The notes under the pieces were generated by a model. It was not told where the DNA came from. It saw only the letters and a list, made by a program, of their open reading frames with translations, and made no database searches. Shown one piece after another: positions 60,407 through 64,000 of a DNA stretch of 64,000 nt. Source of the stretch: RHKX01 sp963823275 (lineage in GTDB: Bacteria > Actinomycetota > Thermoleophilia > Solirubrobacterales > 70-9); NCBI GenBank assembly GCA_963823275.1, contig CAWGKW010000002.1:372001-436000 (forward strand), given 5' to 3'. Positions within the stretch are counted from its first letter, which is position 1; each line of letters opens with the position of its first letter. The position numbers and the translations under genes are program-made.

Positions 60407-61585
60407 TCAGAGCCCAAGGCCACGGCCGAGGATCTCCTTCATGATCTCGTCGGTGCCGCCGCCGATCGGCCCAAGCCTGGCATCGCGAAGGGCCCGCTCC
60501 ACCTCGTACTCGCGCATGTAGCCGTACCCGCCGTGGATCTGGACGGCGTCGTCCGCCACCTCGACCGCCGCCCGCTGCGTGAAGAGCTTCGCGGCGGTCA
60601 CCTCGCGCAGCGCGTCGCGATCGTCGGTCAGCAGCCGCAGCGCCGAGTAGGTCATCGCCCTGCCCGCCTCGAGCTTCGTGGCCATGGCGGCGACCTTGTG
60701 GCGGATCGCCTGGAAGCTGCCGATCGCGCGCCCGAAGGCCTGGCGCTCGAGCGCGTAGTCGATCGTTCGCCGCAGGCACCAGTCCATCGCCCCCACGGCC
60801 CCAAGCGCCATCAGCAGTCGTTCCCACTGGAAGTTGGACATGATCAGCTTGAAGCCCTCGTTCTCCTCCCCCAGCAGGTTCTCGTCAGGGACGGCGACAT
60901 CGGTGAAGCTGAGCTCGGCGGTGTCGGAGGAGTGCCAGCCCATCTTCTCGAGCTTGCGCGAGACCTCGTAGCCCTTCATGTCTCCCTCGAGGATCAGAAA
61001 CGAGATCCCGCCGTGGCCGCCCTCGCTGGTGGTGCGAACCGCGCAGACGAGGAAGTCGGCGCGGACGCCGTTGGTGATGAACGTCTTCGAGCCGTTGACG
61101 ACCCAGCCCCCGGCGACCCGTCTCGCGGAGGTGCGGAGGGCGGCGACGTCGGAGCCCGCACCCGGCTCGGTGATCCCGAGCGCCGCGATTCGCTCTCCGG
61201 CGATCGCCGGTCGCAGGAACCGCTCATGCTGGTCGTCGGTGCCGAAGTTCCAGACGGGAGGGGTGGCGATCCCGGTGTGCGCGCCGAGCCCGGCGCCGAC
61301 GCCACCGCACATCCCGGCTGCGGCCAGCTCCTCGGCCCAGACGGCGTCATGAAGGCCGTTGCCGCCCTGGCCGCCAAGGTGCTCGGGATACTTGAGCCCG
61401 AGGAATCCGAGCTCACCCGCTCGGGTGAACAGCTCGCGGGGGAACTCGCGCCGCCGCTCCCACTCGCCCTGATCGGGAACGATCTCGCTCTCGACCCAGC
61501 GCCGGACCGTCGCCCGTAGCTCCTCGTGCTCGGGCTCGAAGGGCGGCGGGACCGCCCGCTGCCCGGTGTCTTTGACGACGCTCAC
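60407..61585 (-). CDS. Acyl-CoA dehydrogenase, IVD/LCAD-type catalytic Glu
   Basis: This FAD enzyme introduces the alpha-beta double bond into an acyl-CoA. ALGITEPGAGSDVAALRT binds FAD, and GSKTFITNGVRADFLVC follows. The catalytic Glu is in NFQWERLLMALG, the helix-G position used by isovaleryl- and long-chain enzymes, while the MCAD position (GPIGGGTDEI) has Gly. RQAFGRAIGSFQAIRHK and QIHGGYGYMREYEVERALRD are family signatures. I set the start at GTG 61585 (392 residues) because TAGCGT (plus 61593-61598) ends 7 nt upstream; GTG 61594 would lie inside that element. Confidence 0.92.
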   Translation of the reverse strand: MSVVKDTGQRAVPPPFEPEHEELRATVRRWVESEIVPDQGEWERRREFPRELFTRAGELGFLGLKYPEHLGGQGGNGLHDAVWAEELAAAGMCGGVGAGLGAHTGIATPPVWNFGTDDQHERFLRPAIAGERIAALGITEPGAGSDVAALRTSARRVAGGWVVNGSKTFITNGVRADFLVCAVRTTSEGGHGGISFLILEGDMKGYEVSRKLEKMGWHSSDTAELSFTDVAVPDENLLGEENEGFKLIMSNFQWERLLMALGAVGAMDWCLRRTIDYALERQAFGRAIGSFQAIRHKVAAMATKLEAGRAMTYSALRLLTDDRDALREVTAAKLFTQRAAVEVADDAVQIHGGYGYMREYEVERALRDARLGPIGGGTDEIMKEILGRGLGL

Positions 61586-61623
61586 CGATGGCACGCTACC
61601 CGTTGATCTGAGACGATCACCGG

Positions 61624-62034
61624 ATGGCAGAAATTCTCAAGGGGTTCAAGGAGTTCATCGGCCGTGGCAGCGTCGTGGAGTTGGCGGTGGCGGTCGTCAT
61701 CGGGGCGGCCTTCGGGGCGGTCATAGCCTCGCTGGTGGCCGACCTTCTCACCCCGTTGATCGCGATGATCTTCGGGCAACCCGACTTCGGCGATCTCAGC
61801 TTCACGATCAACGGCTCGATCTTCATGTACGGCGCGTTTCTGAATGCCCTGTTCGCGTTCCTGACGGTCGCGGCCGCCATCTACTTCTTCGTCGTGTTGC
61901 CCATGAACAAGCTCGAGGAACGCCGCAAGCGGGGGCAGGATCCTGATACGCGGGAGTGCCCGCAGTGCCTCTCAGACATCCCGGCGCAGGCTCGCCGTTG
62001 CGCGTTCTGCACCTCGGAGCTAGCCGACGAGTAG
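61624..62034 (+). CDS. mscL: Large-conductance mechanosensitive channel with C-terminal zinc ribbon
   Basis: MscL opens under membrane tension to release solutes in osmotic shock. The 136-residue protein has the N-terminal amphipathic part (MAEILKGFKEFIGRGSVVEL), TM1 AVAVVIGAAFGAVIASLVAD and TM2 LNALFAFLTVAAAIYFFVVL. After a basic helix the tail carries CPQC and CAFC in ECPQCLSDIPAQARRCAFCT, a small zinc ribbon not found in most MscL. Its 3' end overlaps the convergent histidine kinase gene by 15 bp. Confidence 0.94.
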   Translation: MAEILKGFKEFIGRGSVVELAVAVVIGAAFGAVIASLVADLLTPLIAMIFGQPDFGDLSFTINGSIFMYGAFLNALFAFLTVAAAIYFFVVLPMNKLEERRKRGQDPDTRECPQCLSDIPAQARRCAFCTSELADE

Positions 62035-63189
62035 TTCGCGAAGGCGCTCGAGGAGGGCGCCGGCGTCGAAGGGCTTCTCGATGAAGCCGACCCGCCCGGA
62101 GGTCGGGCCCAGGTCGTTGGGCGGGGCGTCGTCGCTGTAGCCGGACATGAACAGAACGTGCATCCCCGGACGCATCGCTACCGCCCGGCGCGCGAGATCG
62201 TCCCCACGCATCCCCGGCATGACCACGTCGGCGAGGAGCAGGTCGAACCGGCTCGCGGGGTCGTCGATCAACTCCAGGGCCTCGACTCCGCCCGCACACG
62301 AGCTGACCCTGTAGCCGGCGGTATCAAGGATCCGCTCGGCCACCCGGCGCACCGCCTCGTCGTCCTCCGCGATCAAGACCGATTCTCCCCGCCCGGCGGG
62401 AACGGCCTGCGAGGGCCGAGCGATCGGCACCTCGCCGGCCTCGCCGGCCGGCAGGTGGATCTCGATACTCGTTCCCTGCCCCGGTTTCGAGGACAGATCG
62501 ATCATCCCGCCCGCCTGCGTGACGATCGTGTAGACCGTCGCCAGGCCGAGCCCGGTGCCCTGGCCTGACGCCTTCGTGGTGAACATGGGCTCGAACGCAC
62601 GTGAGGCGACCTCGCTGTCCATCCCAGTCCCGGTATCGGTGACGAGAAGCCGGACGAACCGGCCCGGCGTGACCCCGGGGTGGCTGATCGTCTCGGCCCG
62701 TCCCAGCTCCTCGTTGCCGGTCTCGAAGGTGAGCGTTCCGCCGCCCGGCATCGCGTCTCGTGAGTTGACCGCGAGGTTGATCAGAATCTGCTCGACTCGA
62801 GCCGGGTCGTCGGCGAGCGGCCACAGGTCCGGATCGAGGTGGCGAACGACCGTGATGTGCTCGCCGATCGTCGAGCGCATGAAGCCGTCGAGCCCCGTGA
62901 TCAGCTCGTTCAGGTTGAAGACGACGGTGGAGCCGCTCTCCCGACGGGCCAGGATCATCAGCTGGCGGACAAGCCCGACCCCGCGCTCGGCGGCACGCCG
63001 GATCTCCTCGATGTCGGCGGCCGCGGGGGAGCCCGGCGGAACCGAGGCCGACGCGAACCGGGCGTAGTTGATGATCACCCCGAGAATGTTGTTGAAGTCG
63101 TGTGCGATCCCTCCGGCGAGCTGTCCGATCACCTGCAGCGGCGATTCGTCGTCCGGATTCCCCGTTCGGTTTCCCTCCGGAGCACTCAC
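62020..63189 (-). CDS. Soluble hybrid histidine kinase with receiver domain
   Basis: The 389-residue protein has no membrane helix or PAS domain. The H-box is GGIAHDFNNILG with His30. The ATPase domain has the N-box QILINLAVNSRDAMPGGG, LLVTDTGTGMD and GQGTGLGLATVYTIV. After a linker a receiver domain (from ~268) carries ESVLIAEDDEAVRR, the phosphoacceptor Asp321 in LLLADVVMPGM and Lys372 in FIEKPFD. It overlaps the response regulator by 4 bp (ATGA), so the two are coupled. Input probably comes from another protein or a cytosolic signal. Confidence 0.92.
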   Translation of the reverse strand: MSAPEGNRTGNPDDESPLQVIGQLAGGIAHDFNNILGVIINYARFASASVPPGSPAAADIEEIRRAAERGVGLVRQLMILARRESGSTVVFNLNELITGLDGFMRSTIGEHITVVRHLDPDLWPLADDPARVEQILINLAVNSRDAMPGGGTLTFETGNEELGRAETISHPGVTPGRFVRLLVTDTGTGMDSEVASRAFEPMFTTKASGQGTGLGLATVYTIVTQAGGMIDLSSKPGQGTSIEIHLPAGEAGEVPIARPSQAVPAGRGESVLIAEDDEAVRRVAERILDTAGYRVSSCAGGVEALELIDDPASRFDLLLADVVMPGMRGDDLARRAVAMRPGMHVLFMSGYSDDAPPNDLGPTSGRVGFIEKPFDAGALLERLRELLVG

Positions 63190-63827
63190 TCGAGCAGACC
63201 CCAGCGCATCGCGGTCGCAACTGCGGCCGCCCGGTCGGAGACGCCGAGCTTCTCGTAGAGGTTCTGGAGGTGGGTCTTCACCGTCGCCTCCGAGAGGTGC
63301 AGCTCGTCTCCGATTCGCGCCGCGGTGCGACCTTCCGCGAGCAGTCTGAGCACCTCGGCTTCGCGGGAGGTCAGCGTCGGGCGGTCTGAGGTCTCGCGAA
63401 GCTGGATCTCCGTCGCGATCCCGGCCGCGAACTGCGGTGCGATCACGGTCTCGCCGCGGCCGGCGGCGATAATCGATTCGCAGAGCTCGGTGTGGTCGGA
63501 GGCCTTCGACACGTAACCCGCGGCGCCCTGGGCGAGCGCGTTGTAGGCCGCGCCCGAGTCCTCGTAGCCGGTCAGCAGCATCACCTTCGTACGCAGCCCG
63601 TCGCGCTGCACGGCGCTGACGATCTTCAGCCCGTCAAGCCCCGGCATCCTGACGTCGACGACTGCGACGTCCGGTTCGAGCTCGTGGATCTTCTCCAGGG
63701 CCTGGCGACCGTCGGCCGTCGATCCGACCAGGTCGAGGTCGGGGTTCTCGCCGATCGCCCGCTCGAGACCCTGCCGGTACACCGGATGATCGTCCGCGAT
63801 CAGGATCGTCAGCCGTCTTCCGTTCAC
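63186..63827 (-). CDS. NarL/FixJ-type response regulator
   Basis: The 213-residue regulator has an N-terminal receiver (LTILIADDHPVYRQGLERAI, phosphoacceptor Asp58 in VAVVDVRMPGLDG, switch residues LLTGY and KASDH) and a C-terminal LuxR helix-turn-helix (LTSREAEVLRLLAEGRTAARIGDELHLSEATVKTHLQNLYEKL, split). It starts at GTG 63827 with GAGAAT ending 6 nt upstream. It is the first gene of the pair. The remaining 173 bp to the window end show no gene start that I can identify. Confidence 0.94.
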   Translation of the reverse strand: MNGRRLTILIADDHPVYRQGLERAIGENPDLDLVGSTADGRQALEKIHELEPDVAVVDVRMPGLDGLKIVSAVQRDGLRTKVMLLTGYEDSGAAYNALAQGAAGYVSKASDHTELCESIIAAGRGETVIAPQFAAGIATEIQLRETSDRPTLTSREAEVLRLLAEGRTAARIGDELHLSEATVKTHLQNLYEKLGVSDRAAAVATAMRWGLLE

Positions 63828-64000
63828 CGGGGGATTCTCTCACGGCCGGGGGCGGCTTCCCGCCCGGGCGTCCATTCAGGCCGCCCTCCATCATTTGTCC
63901 AGATCCTTTGCCGATCGCCGACGGACTGCTAGAACCTCGATCAGGTTTAGATCCCACGAACCGACGCGGTGCTTTGAACGGTCGCCGCGTTATTCCAGGT

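Overview
The window is a continuous piece of a high-GC actinobacterial chromosome. The ribosomal gene order (fusA-tuf-S10-spc-alpha), the zinc forms of S14, S4 and L36, the FtsX/MacB-type transporter, the methylcrotonyl-type carboxylase and the many GTG/TTG starts suggest a deep-branching actinobacterium of the Thermoleophilia/Solirubrobacterales type. That placement is inference from overall resemblance; no 16S gene is present. I see no CRISPR array, prophage, insertion sequence or defence island.

Bases 1-15474 hold the end of fusA, then tuf, then an almost gap-free S10-spc run: rpsJ rplC rplD rplW rplB rpsS rplV rpsC rplP rpmC rpsQ rplN rplX rplE rpsN rpsH rplF rplR rpsE rpmD rplO secY adk map. 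Several of these proteins carry unusual low-complexity extensions, most strikingly a 142-residue N-terminal extension on S17. An ABC exporter pair on the opposite strand (15493-18712) separates map from the alpha operon (rpmJ rpsM rpsK rpsD rpoA rplQ, then truA, surE and ligA; 18934-25495). infA is missing from its usual place before rpmJ.

Bases 25687-37314 are mixed: dacB, a patatin lipase, a long-chain acyl-CoA ligase, a small HTH-like protein, a membrane-anchored thioredoxin-fold protein, tRNA-Pro(CGG) followed by a 79-bp tandem repeat, acetoacetyl-CoA synthetase, Mn-type superoxide dismutase, LemA, a Nudix hydrolase and rubredoxin. Bases 37311-52865 have a biotin theme. A bioB-bioF-bioD-bioA-SDR run continues into an ECF sigma factor and a DUF4349 membrane protein. 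Next door is a biotin-dependent acyl-CoA carboxylase (beta and alpha subunits) with a striking palindrome at its start, and further on a free biotinyl carrier protein. Bases 52887-61585 are lipid metabolism: a glycosyltransferase, glpK, an extended SDR, a PlsC-like acyltransferase, a metallo-beta-lactamase-fold hydrolase, two SDRs, a GNAT enzyme and an acyl-CoA dehydrogenase. The window closes with mscL and a soluble hybrid histidine kinase plus NarL-type regulator.

Two general patterns emerge. First, at least sixteen genes have a TAnnnT hexamer ending 6-10 nt before the start codon and little or no Shine-Dalgarno sequence, which is the layout of leaderless transcripts. Some divergent gene pairs are only 21-31 bp apart and share or abut these elements. 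Second, several conserved genes (ligA three times, dacB once, rplE once) have single-base frame breaks with intact coding on both sides, which looks more like consensus-sequence error than gene decay.
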